This document shows positions 7,536 to 15,515 of a stretch of 22,789 nucleotides of DNA, in pieces; within the stretch, counting starts at the first letter, position 1; each line of letters opens with the position of its first letter. Position numbers and translations under genes: made by a program. The notes below the pieces were generated by a model that was not told the origin of the DNA, searched no databases, and worked only from the letters and a program-made list of their open reading frames with translations. This DNA comes from GCA-003244245 sp050700495 (lineage in GTDB: Bacteria > Actinomycetota > Actinomycetes > Mycobacteriales > Pseudonocardiaceae), in the NCBI GenBank assembly GCA_050700495.1, contig JBOHHF010000400.1, positions 1 to 22,789 of the forward strand, read 5' to 3'.

Positions 7536-7541
7536 AGCCTA
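7536..7541 (-). promoter_or_regulatory. -10 box (TAGGCT) of ferritin-like gene, leaderless start
   Basis: On the - strand TAGGCT is followed by six bases and the GTG at 7529. The hexamer and spacing are identical to the response-regulator gene. No Shine-Dalgarno sequence fits between box and start. Confidence 0.55.
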
Positions 7542-7585
7542 GGCCCCGTGTCCGGTGTCACGAGCGCGCGGGACACTCAGACGGG

Positions 7586-7591
7586 TATGAT
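7586..7591 (+). promoter_or_regulatory. Candidate -10 (TATGAT) for the RNA helicase
   Basis: TATGAT is close to the -10 consensus and lies in the divergent intergenic region. It would give a 5' leader of roughly 170 nt before the helicase coding region. No clear -35 is seen at 16-18 nt spacing. Confidence 0.4.
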
Positions 7592-7656
7592 CCGTGCACA
7601 AGGCGTGACACCACTCCGGTCCCACGCCCGGCTCGGTGGCAGCTGCCGCCGGGTGC

Positions 7657-7806
7657 ATGCATGTGAGCGCGCACCTCGTGTCCTCGTTCCCAGCCTCGCT
7701 GCGCTACCTAGCGACCCGAAGCTGGTCGAGCGAGATGGCGGCGGGCGCGCCGTACGAGAGAGGCGATCCCGCTGACCGTCAGTCAGACCTACCTAACCGA
7801 CATTGA
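7657..7806 (+). CDS. Possible leader ORF before the RNA helicase (49 aa)
   Basis: An open frame starts at ATG 7657 (or GTG 7663) and ends at TGA 7804-7806, overlapping the first codons of the helicase frame. The peptide begins MHVSAHLVSSFPASL and is rich in Ser, Ala and Arg. No good ribosome-binding site is visible. It could be a leader peptide whose translation affects the helicase start, or simply chance openness in GC-rich DNA. I recognise no family. Confidence 0.2.
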   Translation: MHVSAHLVSSFPASLRYLATRSWSSEMAAGAPYERGDPADRQSDLPNRH

Positions 7807-9430
7807 ACCCCCGGAGCACCTCAGCCCTCGAACTCTGGACCATCTCGAGATCACCATCGATGAGCCAACACCGCCGCAGCCGCTGCAGGCGGGCGCTCCG
7901 GTCCGGGATGACTCCCCCACTTTCGCCGAGCTCGGCGTCCGCGACGAGATCGTCCGCACGTTGCGCGCCGCGGGCATCGAGCGCACCTTCGCGATCCAGG
8001 AGCTCACCCTGCCGCTGGCGCTGGCCGGCGACGACCTCATCGGCCAAGCCCGCACCGGCACCGGCAAGACGCTCGGCTTCGGTGTCCCGCTGATCCAGCG
8101 GATCACCGCCGGGGACATCGCGCTCGACGGCACCCCGCGCGCCCTGGTCGTCGTACCCACACGCGAGCTGTGCCTTCAGGTCAGCGCCGACCTCACCAAC
8201 ACCGGCCGAGATCTGGGCCTGCGGGTCCTGTCGGTGTATGGCGGCCGACCTTACGAACCACAGATCAAGGCACTGACCAGGGGGGTCGACCTGGTGGTCG
8301 GCACCCCTGGCCGGCTGCTGGACCTCGCCGAGCAGCGCCACCTGGTATTGGGCAAGGTTCGGGTACTCGTCCTCGACGAGGCCGACGAGATGCTCGATCT
8401 GGGCTTCCTGCCAGACATCGAGCGAATCCTGCGGATGGTGCCCGAGCAGCGCCAGACCATGCTGTTCTCGGCCACCATGCCAGGCCCGATCATCACCCTG
8501 GCCCGCACTTTTCTGACCCGGCCGACGCACATCCGCGCCGAGGAACCCGACGCCACCGCCATCCACGAACGGACCCGGCAGTTCGTCTACCGGGCGCACG
8601 CGATGGACAAGGTGGAGCTGCTCTCCCGCATCCTGCAGGCCCGGGACCGTGGTCTGACAATGATCTTCGCGAGGACCAAGCGCACTGCACAGAAGGTGGC
8701 CGACGAGCTCACCGAGCGCGGTTTCGCGGCCGCGGCCGTGCATGGTGACCTTGGCCAGGGAGCTCGCGAGCAGGCCCTGCGGGCGTTCCGCTCGGAGAAG
8801 GTCGACGTGCTGGTCGCCACCGACGTCGCCGCCCGCGGTATCGACATCCCCGAGGTCACTCATGTCATCAACTACCAGTGCCCGGAGGAGGAGAAGACCT
8901 ATGTGCATCGGATCGGCCGGACCGGTCGGGCCGGTCGGGAAGGCGTCGCGATCACTCTGGTCGACTGGGATGACGAGCCGCGCTGGAAGCTGATCAGTGA
9001 CGTTCTGGACCTCGGCATGCCGGAACCGGCGGAGACCTACTCCACTTCCGAGCACCTGTTCAGCGACTTGGACATCCCCACCGACTCCACCGGGCGGCTA
9101 CCGCTGACCCGACGTACCCGGGCCGGCTTGGCCGCCGAGCCCAGCGACGAGGACGGCCCGTCCCGCGGTCGGCGAGCCACCGGTGTCCGGCGTAGCACCC
9201 GCGCCGGGTCGGCCGAGGTTCAGATTGCTCCGGTCCGCCGCCGCAGGCGCCGCACCCGGGGTGGAGACGCTATCGGAGCCGGCACGGAGACCGTGCTAGC
9301 CGCCGAGCACCCCGGTGACCACAGTGACGCCCGGCCCCGTCGTCGGCGTCGGAGCAGCCGGGGTCGCGGTGCTGGCCCCGGGAGCGGCGGGCAGGAGCAG
9401 CACGGCAGCCCGCCGCGCGCAGTGGACTGA
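7772..9430 (+). CDS. DEAD-box ATP-dependent RNA helicase (RhlE-type)
   Basis: This RNA-unwinding ATPase would have 552 aa. Motifs in order are the Q motif (TFAELGV ... AIQ, Phe51 and Gln76), I ARTGTGKT (93-100), Ia PTREL, Ib TPGR, II DEAD (202-205), III SAT, IV MIFAR, V ATDVAARGID and VI HRIGRTGRAG. A basic, low-complexity tail (about 440-552) holds RRRRRRTRGG- and RRRRRSSRGRG-like stretches typical of RNA binding. The first conventional start is TTG 7961, but that would cut off Phe51 of the Q motif, and the frame upstream is clearly coding. No ATG/GTG/TTG exists between the stop at 7709 and 7961. I propose CTG 7772, preceded by GAGAGAGG 8 nt upstream; an ATT start at 7802 is another option. 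It corresponds to Rv3211 by synteny. The next gene begins 11 bp downstream. Confidence 0.93.
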   Translation: MTVSQTYLTDIEPPEHLSPRTLDHLEITIDEPTPPQPLQAGAPVRDDSPTFAELGVRDEIVRTLRAAGIERTFAIQELTLPLALAGDDLIGQARTGTGKTLGFGVPLIQRITAGDIALDGTPRALVVVPTRELCLQVSADLTNTGRDLGLRVLSVYGGRPYEPQIKALTRGVDLVVGTPGRLLDLAEQRHLVLGKVRVLVLDEADEMLDLGFLPDIERILRMVPEQRQTMLFSATMPGPIITLARTFLTRPTHIRAEEPDATAIHERTRQFVYRAHAMDKVELLSRILQARDRGLTMIFARTKRTAQKVADELTERGFAAAAVHGDLGQGAREQALRAFRSEKVDVLVATDVAARGIDIPEVTHVINYQCPEEEKTYVHRIGRTGRAGREGVAITLVDWDDEPRWKLISDVLDLGMPEPAETYSTSEHLFSDLDIPTDSTGRLPLTRRTRAGLAAEPSDEDGPSRGRRATGVRRSTRAGSAEVQIAPVRRRRRRTRGGDAIGAGTETVLAAEHPGDHSDARPRRRRRSSRGRGAGPGSGGQEQHGSPPRAVD

Positions 9431-9441
9431 TCTGGGGCCGG

Positions 9442-10668
9442 ATGCCCGCTCCCGAACGCCGCACCCGGCTGGATCTGATCGTCGGGGCGGTAGTGGCCGT
9501 GGCCGTGCTCGTAGCATCCGCCGTGCTGTGGTGGATCAGCGACGCCCGACGCACCACCATGACCGCTGTTGTCCCCGCCCCGGCTCCACCGGCTCCTGCG
9601 AGCGGGCAACTGCCACTGTCACTGGCTGAGGTGTGGCGGGCGCCGAGCCCGGCAACTCCGGCTCCGCTGGTACAAGGTGGGATCGCGGTCACCGGGAACG
9701 GCGGTGTGGTCGCCGGCCGCGACATCATCTCCGGCGCCATCCGCTGGAGCTATCAGCGCGACCGGCCGCTGTGCACGGTGGCTGCAGCACTGCGCCATGC
9801 GGTGTCGGTGTACCAGCGAGGCGAGACCTGTAGCGAGGTGATCGCCTTGGAGTGGGCGGACGGGCGGCGTGGACCCCAACGTAGCGGTCCGGTGGAGGCA
9901 CCGACCCGGCTGGCCGCGAGCGGTAACCAGGTCGCTGCCAGCGGGCAGCGCTACTTGGAGGTATGGCGCTCGGACTTGGTGCGCACGCTGTCCTACGGAC
10001 AGCTGCCGACTCCGGTGAAACCCGGCGCCCAGCCGCGACCGGACTGCACCCACGGGTCGATCGCATTGGATTCTGCTGCCGGTTCCGGGGGGCGGCTGGC
10101 CGTGGTCGAGCAGTGCCCGGGTGAGCGTGCGCGGCTCACTGTGCAGCGGTCCGACCCCAAGCAGCCCGACCAGCCCGAGGTTGACTTCAGCACCCTGTTG
10201 GGAAGTGTTCAAGCCCGAGTCGTCGCCTTGAACCACGACCGGGTGGCCGTGGCGCTGCCCGATCCAGCCCGGCTGGTCGTGTTTGACCAGCAGGGCAAGG
10301 CAGTGGCCGAACACCCGTTGGCGGTCCCGAACACCGATCTTCAGGGCAATCCACCAGGTGGTCTGGTCGAGGTCACGGTTACCCCGACCCAGATGTACTG
10401 GTTCACCGGCTCGGCAACTGTGGCCTTGGACGTCGCCGATCTGCGACCGCGGTGGATCCGTCCCGGATCACTGGGTTCCGGCTCGGAGGTCGCCGGACGG
10501 CTGCTGGTACCCGCACCGGGGGCACTCGCCGTGCTTGACACCACCACCGGTCAACAGCTCGGCACTCTGCCGGTGGATCGCGACGGCTACCGCGGTCCCG
10601 TAGGTACCGCCAGCTCGGGCGGCGTCGTGATCGAGCAACGCGGCGACATCCTGGTCGCGCTGCGTTGA
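9442..10668 (+). CDS. Membrane-anchored PQQ-like beta-propeller protein
   Basis: This 408-aa protein has a short basic N-terminus, one transmembrane segment at about residues 11-33 (LIVGAVVAVAVLVASAVLWW) and a large exported domain. That domain contains repeated beta strands of the PQQ/WD type (GGIAVTGNGGVVAGRD, SGAIRWSYQRDRP, EVIALEWADG, LVVFDQQGKAVAE, ATVALDVADLRPRW, GALAVLDTTTGQQLGTLP), implying a beta-propeller. It follows the helicase by 11 bp and should be co-transcribed with it, the same pair as Rv3211-Rv3212 in mycobacteria (from memory). No catalytic residue set is visible; a scaffold or envelope role is a guess. Confidence 0.85.
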   Translation: MPAPERRTRLDLIVGAVVAVAVLVASAVLWWISDARRTTMTAVVPAPAPPAPASGQLPLSLAEVWRAPSPATPAPLVQGGIAVTGNGGVVAGRDIISGAIRWSYQRDRPLCTVAAALRHAVSVYQRGETCSEVIALEWADGRRGPQRSGPVEAPTRLAASGNQVAASGQRYLEVWRSDLVRTLSYGQLPTPVKPGAQPRPDCTHGSIALDSAAGSGGRLAVVEQCPGERARLTVQRSDPKQPDQPEVDFSTLLGSVQARVVALNHDRVAVALPDPARLVVFDQQGKAVAEHPLAVPNTDLQGNPPGGLVEVTVTPTQMYWFTGSATVALDVADLRPRWIRPGSLGSGSEVAGRLLVPAPGALAVLDTTTGQQLGTLPVDRDGYRGPVGTASSGGVVIEQRGDILVALR

Positions 10669-10696
10669 CCTGGCAGCGTTGGCTGATGACTACCCT
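10665..10696 (+). promoter_or_regulatory. Promoter of the Fic gene (TTGACC ... TACCCT)
   Basis: TTGACC at 10665-10670 overlaps the upstream gene's stop codon; TACCCT follows at 10691-10696 after a long 20-nt spacer. Six bases later is ATG 10703. This fits a leaderless start and argues against the in-frame TTG at 10679, which would lie inside the promoter. Confidence 0.5.
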
Positions 10697-10702
10697 GACG
10701 TC

Positions 10703-12193
10703 ATGAGTGGCGAGATTCGGCTTCGATGGACTGAGGTGGAGCCGCTGGGAGTCGTGAACGGCGAGTTGACTCGTGTGCTCGCCAACGTCGACACCCTCCG
10801 GGAAGCATGGGATGTGTCACTCGCGCAGGCGTCGCCTGGCGAGTTCACCGAGGCGCGACGCCGTAGCCTCACCCGGCATGCGATCGAGACCGGGATCATC
10901 GAGCGGCTGTATGACGTCAGCTGGGGGGTCACCGAAGCACTCGTAGCCGAAGGCCTGACCGCCGAGGTAGCAGTGAGCAAAGGCGGATTGGATGATGACG
11001 CCCTTGAGATCATCATATCCCAGTACGATGCGTTAAAATTCCTTGCAGATGCTGCTCGTAATGGCAGGGATCTCAGCCTGCATTTTGTTCGAGAGCTAAA
11101 TCAAGCGATCTGTCGCACCCAGACCACCTATGAGGCGCGCAACGACCACGGGCAGATCCTGCGGGTTCGGCTGTACCATGGAACATGGAAGATTCAACCG
11201 AACCATGTAAGACGCCAGGACGGCACACTCCTTGAGTACACCCCACCGGAGCACGTACAATCCCAGATGGAGCGGCTGCTCGAGCTCTACCAGGAGACAG
11301 CAGAGGAACATCCCCTGGTGCGTGCGGCGTGGTTGCATCACCGATTTATCAGGATCCACCCCTTCGAGGACGGCAATGGCCGGGTGGCCCGAGCCCTCAC
11401 ACTGCTCGTGCTACTCCGTGCAAGTTATGCACCCTTGGTGGTTGACCGCACCCAGAGAGCCGCCTACCTAACAGCTCTCGATAAAGCGAATGACGGCGAT
11501 CTGCGAGATTTGGTGCACTTGTTTGCTCGCCTTGAGGAAATCGCATTGCGCGCCGAGTTGGCGCTGCCGGCAGAACCGACCACAGGAGGTGCCGGAGCTC
11601 TCGCAGTCGCTCGTGCGTACGCTCAGCGACTGCGGGCTCATCAGCAGACAGAGCTTAACGAGCGCGCCACCAGAGCGGCGGTTCTCGCAGGGCGGTTGCA
11701 CAAAAAGGTGGTCACATACGTCGAAGAGCTCGGCGCCGGAATTCGTGATCAATTCAGCGAAGCTGACCCACAATCGCATTCATCTGTAAAGCACGCAACA
11801 CCCCCGGACGAGAGGGCGAAACACTGGCGGATACAGATAGTCCGCACGGCCCGTGAAGTCAACATCTTCGCGAATCTCAGCGAAGGCAGCTGGTGGGCTC
11901 GTCTGCACCTGACCGTCCTGGGCGAAACCCTTCGATTCGTCGTGGTCATCCAACGTGTCGGCCCTGGTGAAACTGGAGTGCTGGCGGTGACAGTGTTCGC
12001 CGAATTGGTAACGCAGCGCCCGTCGGAGGATGACGAACGGGCGCTGCCCACACCGCTTGTTGAATCCACGTCGACAAACAGCGTCACCCTGGTCTTCAGC
12101 GACGACCCCGACGCACGGTGGGTTGAGGTGTGTGAATTGATAGACAACACTCTCGCTGCTGCCGTCGCCAAGTTCGCTCAGCAGCTCGGATAA
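10703..12193 (+). CDS. Fic family protein with a C-terminal extension
   Basis: This 496-aa protein contains the complete Fic core HPFEDGNGRVAR (His219 to Arg230), the active site that transfers AMP or a related moiety from a nucleotide onto a target hydroxyl. Residues about 100-300 form the Fic domain. An N-terminal helix RHAIETGIIERLY (58-70, Glu62) sits where the self-inhibitory [S/T]xxxE[G/N] helix occurs in class II Fic proteins, but the Ser/Thr and Gly/Asn positions do not match well. Residues about 320-496 are a separate, beta-rich domain I do not recognise (NIFANLSEGSWWARLHLTVLG, LRFVVVIQRV). The Fic-core stretch around 11000-11100 is visibly less GC-rich than its neighbours, consistent with acquisition. 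The start is ATG 10703, apparently leaderless. The target is unknown. Confidence 0.9.
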   Translation: MSGEIRLRWTEVEPLGVVNGELTRVLANVDTLREAWDVSLAQASPGEFTEARRRSLTRHAIETGIIERLYDVSWGVTEALVAEGLTAEVAVSKGGLDDDALEIIISQYDALKFLADAARNGRDLSLHFVRELNQAICRTQTTYEARNDHGQILRVRLYHGTWKIQPNHVRRQDGTLLEYTPPEHVQSQMERLLELYQETAEEHPLVRAAWLHHRFIRIHPFEDGNGRVARALTLLVLLRASYAPLVVDRTQRAAYLTALDKANDGDLRDLVHLFARLEEIALRAELALPAEPTTGGAGALAVARAYAQRLRAHQQTELNERATRAAVLAGRLHKKVVTYVEELGAGIRDQFSEADPQSHSSVKHATPPDERAKHWRIQIVRTAREVNIFANLSEGSWWARLHLTVLGETLRFVVVIQRVGPGETGVLAVTVFAELVTQRPSEDDERALPTPLVESTSTNSVTLVFSDDPDARWVEVCELIDNTLAAAVAKFAQQLG

Positions 12194-12268
12194 TCGAGTC
12201 CGTGCTCTTAGAGGGTGACACAATCAGCCCACCGTGCAGTGGGGCGGGCGGCAGGGCAGAGTAGAGCT

Positions 12269-13081
12269 GTGACTGACGATCTCGGGTATTTCGGGCCGGG
12301 GAGCATGACGTGGCGGGTGCTGGCCGACCCGGCCGCCGGCGTCGGCGGGGTCCGCGCGCTGTTCCTGCAGGCACTGCACCCCTTGGCGATGGCCGGGGTA
12401 CACCATCACTCGGACTTCACGACCGACTTCTGACCGAGGCTGCAGCGCACCGCGCAGTATGTGACCACGGTCGGCTTCGGCGCTCGCGCCCAGGCCGACG
12501 CCGCTGCCGCTCGGGTCCGCGCGGTGCACCGGAGGGTGCGTGGCGTCGACCGGTGACCGGTGACCGGGGGACGGTATGCAGCGACCGATCCCGACCTGTT
12601 GCGGTGGGTACACGTCACCGAGGCCGCCTCCTTCCTCGATGCGGTCGGTCGCGGCGGACTGCCGCTGACCGGCGCTGAGGCCGATCGATTCCTTACGGAG
12701 CAGGTCCGTGCCGCCGAGTTGGTGGGTCTTGAAGACGTACCAACCAACCGGGCCGCGCTGGTCGAGTACTTCGAGCAGGTGCGCCCCGAGCTACTCGCCT
12801 CCCCGGTGGCACGCCGGGCAGCGCTACGCCTGGCGGTACCGCCGCTGTCGCTGCGGACCAAGCTCACCACTCCAGCTCGCCCGCTCTGGACCACGGTGGC
12901 CGGGGTAGCGTTCGCGTTGCTGCCCAGGTGGGCACGCCGCGTCTACGGCCTGCCCGCCACCGATCTGGCCGCCACCGTGGTCTTACGCGGACTGCGCACC
13001 GCCGCACTGCGGCTACCCGAACACTGGCGACACGGGCCAATCGTGCAGCAGGCGCTGGCCAGGGCTCGCCAAGCCTCGTGA
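12269..13081 (+). pseudogene. DUF2236 (MpaB/latex-clearing-protein type) gene with two in-frame stops
   Basis: One reading frame encodes a recognisable DUF2236 protein: DDLGYFGPGSMTWRV, LFLQALHPLAMAGVHHHSDF, then after a stop QRTAQYVTTVGFG, then after a second stop YAATDPDLLRWVHVTEAASFLDAV through LPEHWRHGPIVQQAL. The first stop (12431-12433) stands where family members have Trp, so TGG to TGA is likely. The second (12554-12556) lies in an expanded CCGGTGA repeat. Both halves are in the same frame and no frameshift is needed. DUF2236 proteins are haem oxygenase-like enzymes in characterised cases. A start at GTG 12269 gives the usual N-terminus; an in-frame ATG at 12215 is also open. Translation of the distal part alone from GTG 12560 would lack the N-terminal helices. 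Confidence 0.8.
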
Positions 13082-13120
13082 GTGCGTAACAGTGTTATAG
13101 AACGCAATGCCACTCACGAG
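13075..13120. repeat. Complex palindromic intergenic element
   Basis: CTCGTGAGTG (13075-13084) and CACTCACGAG (13111-13120) are perfect 10-bp inverted arms around a 26-nt centre. The centre contains a small palindrome TAACAGTGTTA and a second short pairing (TGCGT/ACGCA). The left arm overlaps the TGA of the DUF2236 gene. It probably acts as a terminator, and it looks like a mobile or repeated intergenic element rather than a simple hairpin. Confidence 0.6.
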
Positions 13121-13195
13121 ACTGTTTGCATGCTCAGCACCAGGTCCGGCTTGCTGGCCGAGCTGATGCACAGCTCGCCGCTGGTGTCGGCCTGA

Positions 13196-13756
13196 CTAAC
13201 CCCGTCCGCGCTTCGCGACCTCCTCCTCCAGCGCGTGAAGCGGCAGCTCCCAATCGTATGGTCGCCCACCGGTGCCGGTTGGCCCCGGCTCGTAGACTCC
13301 AGGACCGTAGAGCACCGTGACACCCATCTCCCGTAGCGCAGCAACACTACGCACGAACGCTGGGTGGTCAGCCTGAGCACTGTTCAATGCTGGCGCCGCC
13401 ACCAGCGGCAGGCCCAGGCCGATGGCCTCGGTGAGTAGCGCGAGGGCCAGCGTGTCGGCCAGGCCGTAAGCCCACTTGTTGATGGTATTGAATGTCGCCG
13501 GACAGACAAGCATGGCATCGGGTGGCGGCAACGAATCGTCGGCCGTGCCCCGTTGCTCGTATTCTGATCGCACAGGGAAACCGGTTTGCTGTTCCAGCGC
13601 TGGCCGGTCGATGAACTTTTGAGCCTGCGGTGTGGGGATAAGACAAACCGTCCATCCGCGTGACTGGGCACGGCTGACAAGTTCGCCGACGTGCTGGGCA
13701 CGAGGGGACGCACACACGATGAGGTAAAGCACGCAGTCGGCTTCCGGCTCAGCCAT
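13196..13756 (-). CDS. Flavoprotein (PPC decarboxylase-like fold)
   Basis: This 186-aa protein belongs to the flavoprotein superfamily that includes phosphopantothenoylcysteine decarboxylase and EpiD. Near the N-terminus is a beta strand plus loop (CVLYLIVCASPRAQ). The FMN-binding motif is PATFNTINKWAYGLADTLAL (from residue 86), followed by LPLVAAPALNS. It is not the housekeeping CoaBC, because the synthetase domain is absent and the substrate regions differ. Its ATG at 13756 lies inside the last codons of the upstream XRE gene (8-nt overlap), so the two are translationally coupled. The open frame extends far upstream in antisense of the XRE gene, but that part is not coding. Whether it is an enzyme or an FMN sensor for the regulator is unknown. 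Confidence 0.85.
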   Translation of the reverse strand: MAEPEADCVLYLIVCASPRAQHVGELVSRAQSRGWTVCLIPTPQAQKFIDRPALEQQTGFPVRSEYEQRGTADDSLPPPDAMLVCPATFNTINKWAYGLADTLALALLTEAIGLGLPLVAAPALNSAQADHPAFVRSVAALREMGVTVLYGPGVYEPGPTGTGGRPYDWELPLHALEEEVAKRGRG

Positions 13757-15005
13757 CCGCCAGTCCGATTCGAATCGCGAGCTGATGCAGCTCCGTGGAG
13801 CGCGTGCCCACTGAGCCGCGACGAAGGCCATCGACAAGGTCAATGGCCACGGGACGGCAGCGTATTTCGTCCGGAAACAGACTTTCGGCGGTAAGCAGCG
13901 TACATACAGCGTCGTCGTGGTGACCAGCAAGGCTGTGGCCCTGGGCAACGTCGAGGTAGTAATTAGCGCGTCGCTCCTTGGGTAGCCGGGTGAGACCATC
14001 CGGCGTGACCTGGCGGGCGGCTGCGACGGCACCAACACCGTCACCGAGATCGAGCAGAACCGCCACCTGGTGCAAGCGGACATTGGTCGGACCGAAAGCG
14101 GTAAAGCGCTCGTTGCCGTCGTATCCGAGCTGGCGGGCGACGCTGTGTCCTTCGTCCAGCAAGTCACGAGCTACGGCGGGCTTGTTAGCACGGGCGGCCA
14201 CTACCGCTCCCATGAGAAACAGCATCCCGTAGAGCGATAGGTAGGCCGATGAGCCAGTACCTCGACCGGGCTCCAGGCGGTCAATGTCGGCTCGGACGAG
14301 TTCGAGCGCTTGATCGTCGTGGTTCATGACCGTGAGGCCTTGAGCGACCCGACGGGCCGCATCGCTAATCAGTAAGCTGTCGCCGGTCTCCTCGGCAAGC
14401 ACGAAACCGCGCTCAGCGGCTAACCAAGCGAGATCGGCTTCCTTGAGTTTCCAGAGCGTAGAGGCCGTCACCTGGTACGCCTGTGACAGGAGCGAGCGGG
14501 CACGTTGCGCCTGATCGTTCGCACCTGGATAGGCAGCGACGGCGGTCCGCGCTGTGATAAGGAGACGCGGCAACGCCTGACCGAGCAACGGCCAGTGCGC
14601 ATTCTGGAAGGCAGTCCACGCGTAGGTGACCTGCTGACTGAGCCGGTCAAGGTTCAATGGTTTGGTCATCTCTGTAGGCGGGGGCACGAACACCCGGCTA
14701 ATGGCTTGGTAGGACTGCAAGGCGGAACGGATCGCGGAAACCTCGAAGAGATCAAGGCAGTGCTGAGCCTGGCGGACTTCGCTGGTGTCGGTCAGCGACT
14801 CGACCGACACGTGGAGAACTTCGGCCACCCGTTCGAGCATCGGCAGGCGGAGTAGGCCGCGTTCACCGCTCTCAATCTTGTCTACCCAGCTCAGTGACCG
14901 GCCACAGAGGTCAGCGAACTGCTGGCGAGTGAGATTACGGCGTGCACGCCACCGCGCGACCCGCCGGCCAATTTCCCGCCGCCGTTCGCTGCCGTCGATG
15001 GACAC
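13749..15005 (-). CDS. XRE-family regulator with C-terminal TPR-like domain
   Basis: This regulator has 418 aa. Residues about 7-72 are an XRE/Cro helix-turn-helix (RRVARWRARRNLTRQQFADLCGRSLSWVDKIESGERGL, shown here as two parts: WRARRNLTRQQFADLCG and RSLSWVDKIESGERG). Residues about 130-410 are helical TPR-type repeats (AERGFVLAEETGD, ALELVRADIDRLE, LLDEGHSVARQLG, ANYYLDVAQGHSLAGHHDDA), usual for actinomycete sensory regulators. I chose GTG 15005, which has GGAG 9 nt upstream; ATG 15068 is also open, adds 21 residues and lies just downstream of a -10-like box. The flavoprotein gene overlaps its 3' end by 8 nt. On the other side it is divergent from the A-B gene pair at 15516. Regulation of that pair is an inference. 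Confidence 0.88.
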   Translation of the reverse strand: MSIDGSERRREIGRRVARWRARRNLTRQQFADLCGRSLSWVDKIESGERGLLRLPMLERVAEVLHVSVESLTDTSEVRQAQHCLDLFEVSAIRSALQSYQAISRVFVPPPTEMTKPLNLDRLSQQVTYAWTAFQNAHWPLLGQALPRLLITARTAVAAYPGANDQAQRARSLLSQAYQVTASTLWKLKEADLAWLAAERGFVLAEETGDSLLISDAARRVAQGLTVMNHDDQALELVRADIDRLEPGRGTGSSAYLSLYGMLFLMGAVVAARANKPAVARDLLDEGHSVARQLGYDGNERFTAFGPTNVRLHQVAVLLDLGDGVGAVAAARQVTPDGLTRLPKERRANYYLDVAQGHSLAGHHDDAVCTLLTAESLFPDEIRCRPVAIDLVDGLRRGSVGTRSTELHQLAIRIGLADG

Positions 15006-15086
15006 CGTGCCGCACTCCAAGCTCAGGGTTGTTGAAATCTTTCGATCTCCCGCACGGGGACCCGCCATCAGGTTCGTACAGCTCAG

Positions 15087-15092
15087 AGCCTA
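15087..15092 (-). promoter_or_regulatory. -10 box (TAGGCT) for the XRE-flavoprotein operon
   Basis: Read on the - strand, TAGGCT lies 18 nt before ATG 15068 and about 80 nt before GTG 15005. It is the same hexamer as the boxes near 6543 and 7536. No -35 is clear. Confidence 0.4.
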
Positions 15093-15162
15093 CTGACAGG
15101 CATTCACTTCCCCGGACCGGGACACTAGACATTTTGTACGGCGTCGGCTGACCAGCAGGCCT

Positions 15163-15384
15163 TTAGCGTCGGCTCCTGGCCCCAGGGCCGGGCTGAGCGC
15201 TGGCCTGGTGTGCGTCCCCCTCACCCGGGACGCCTCCCCGCTTCCACCAGCCCGGTCCTCCCCGGTCCTGGGTGCCATCCAAGCAAGGACACCACACAGA
15301 CAGGCTCAAGAACACGTGGAGCACGACGCCAACCAGCCACACCAGGACACTGATGACCAGCGTCACGGTGACGGCCAGCACCAA
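15163..15384 (-). CDS. Possible small membrane protein upstream of the XRE gene
   Basis: The frame encodes one long hydrophobic segment (LAVTVTLVISVLVWLVGVVL, then HVFLSLSVWCPC) followed by a polar Gly/Arg/Pro-rich tail. TTG 15384 or the next GTG is the first conventional start. There is no ribosome-binding site, and the frame upstream stays open and protein-like as far as a CTG at 15504 (LTTAGPVPPALTEPV...), so the real start may be non-standard. It is on the same strand as the XRE gene and ends about 95 bp before its ATG. I recognise no family, and chance openness cannot be ruled out. Confidence 0.38.
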   Translation of the reverse strand: MVLAVTVTLVISVLVWLVGVVLHVFLSLSVWCPCLDGTQDRGGPGWWKRGGVPGEGDAHQASAQPGPGARSRR

Positions 15385-15515
15385 CAGCAGCTCGGCAGCG
15401 GGCGCAGCATCCGACCGGGTACGGCCGCGCCGCCGACGATGCTCGTGGCCGACATCGGCGACGGGTTCCGTCAGGGCTGGCGGGACGGGCCCGGCGGTGG
15501 TCAGGGTGAGATGCT

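Noticed and set aside
13131..13196. 21-aa + strand ORF beginning MLSTRSGLLAELMHSS
   Set aside because: No ribosome-binding site, no recognisable pattern, and its length is within chance.
13757..14167. N-terminal extension of the flavoprotein frame
   Set aside because: Lies wholly inside the XRE gene in another frame, with low-complexity Ser/Thr/Arg composition; the ATG at 13756 gives the normal family N-terminus.
15141..15174. Two GCGTCGGCT copies 25 bp apart upstream of the XRE gene as an operator
   Set aside because: Nine-base GC-rich matches are expected by chance here, and they fall upstream of the presumed promoter.
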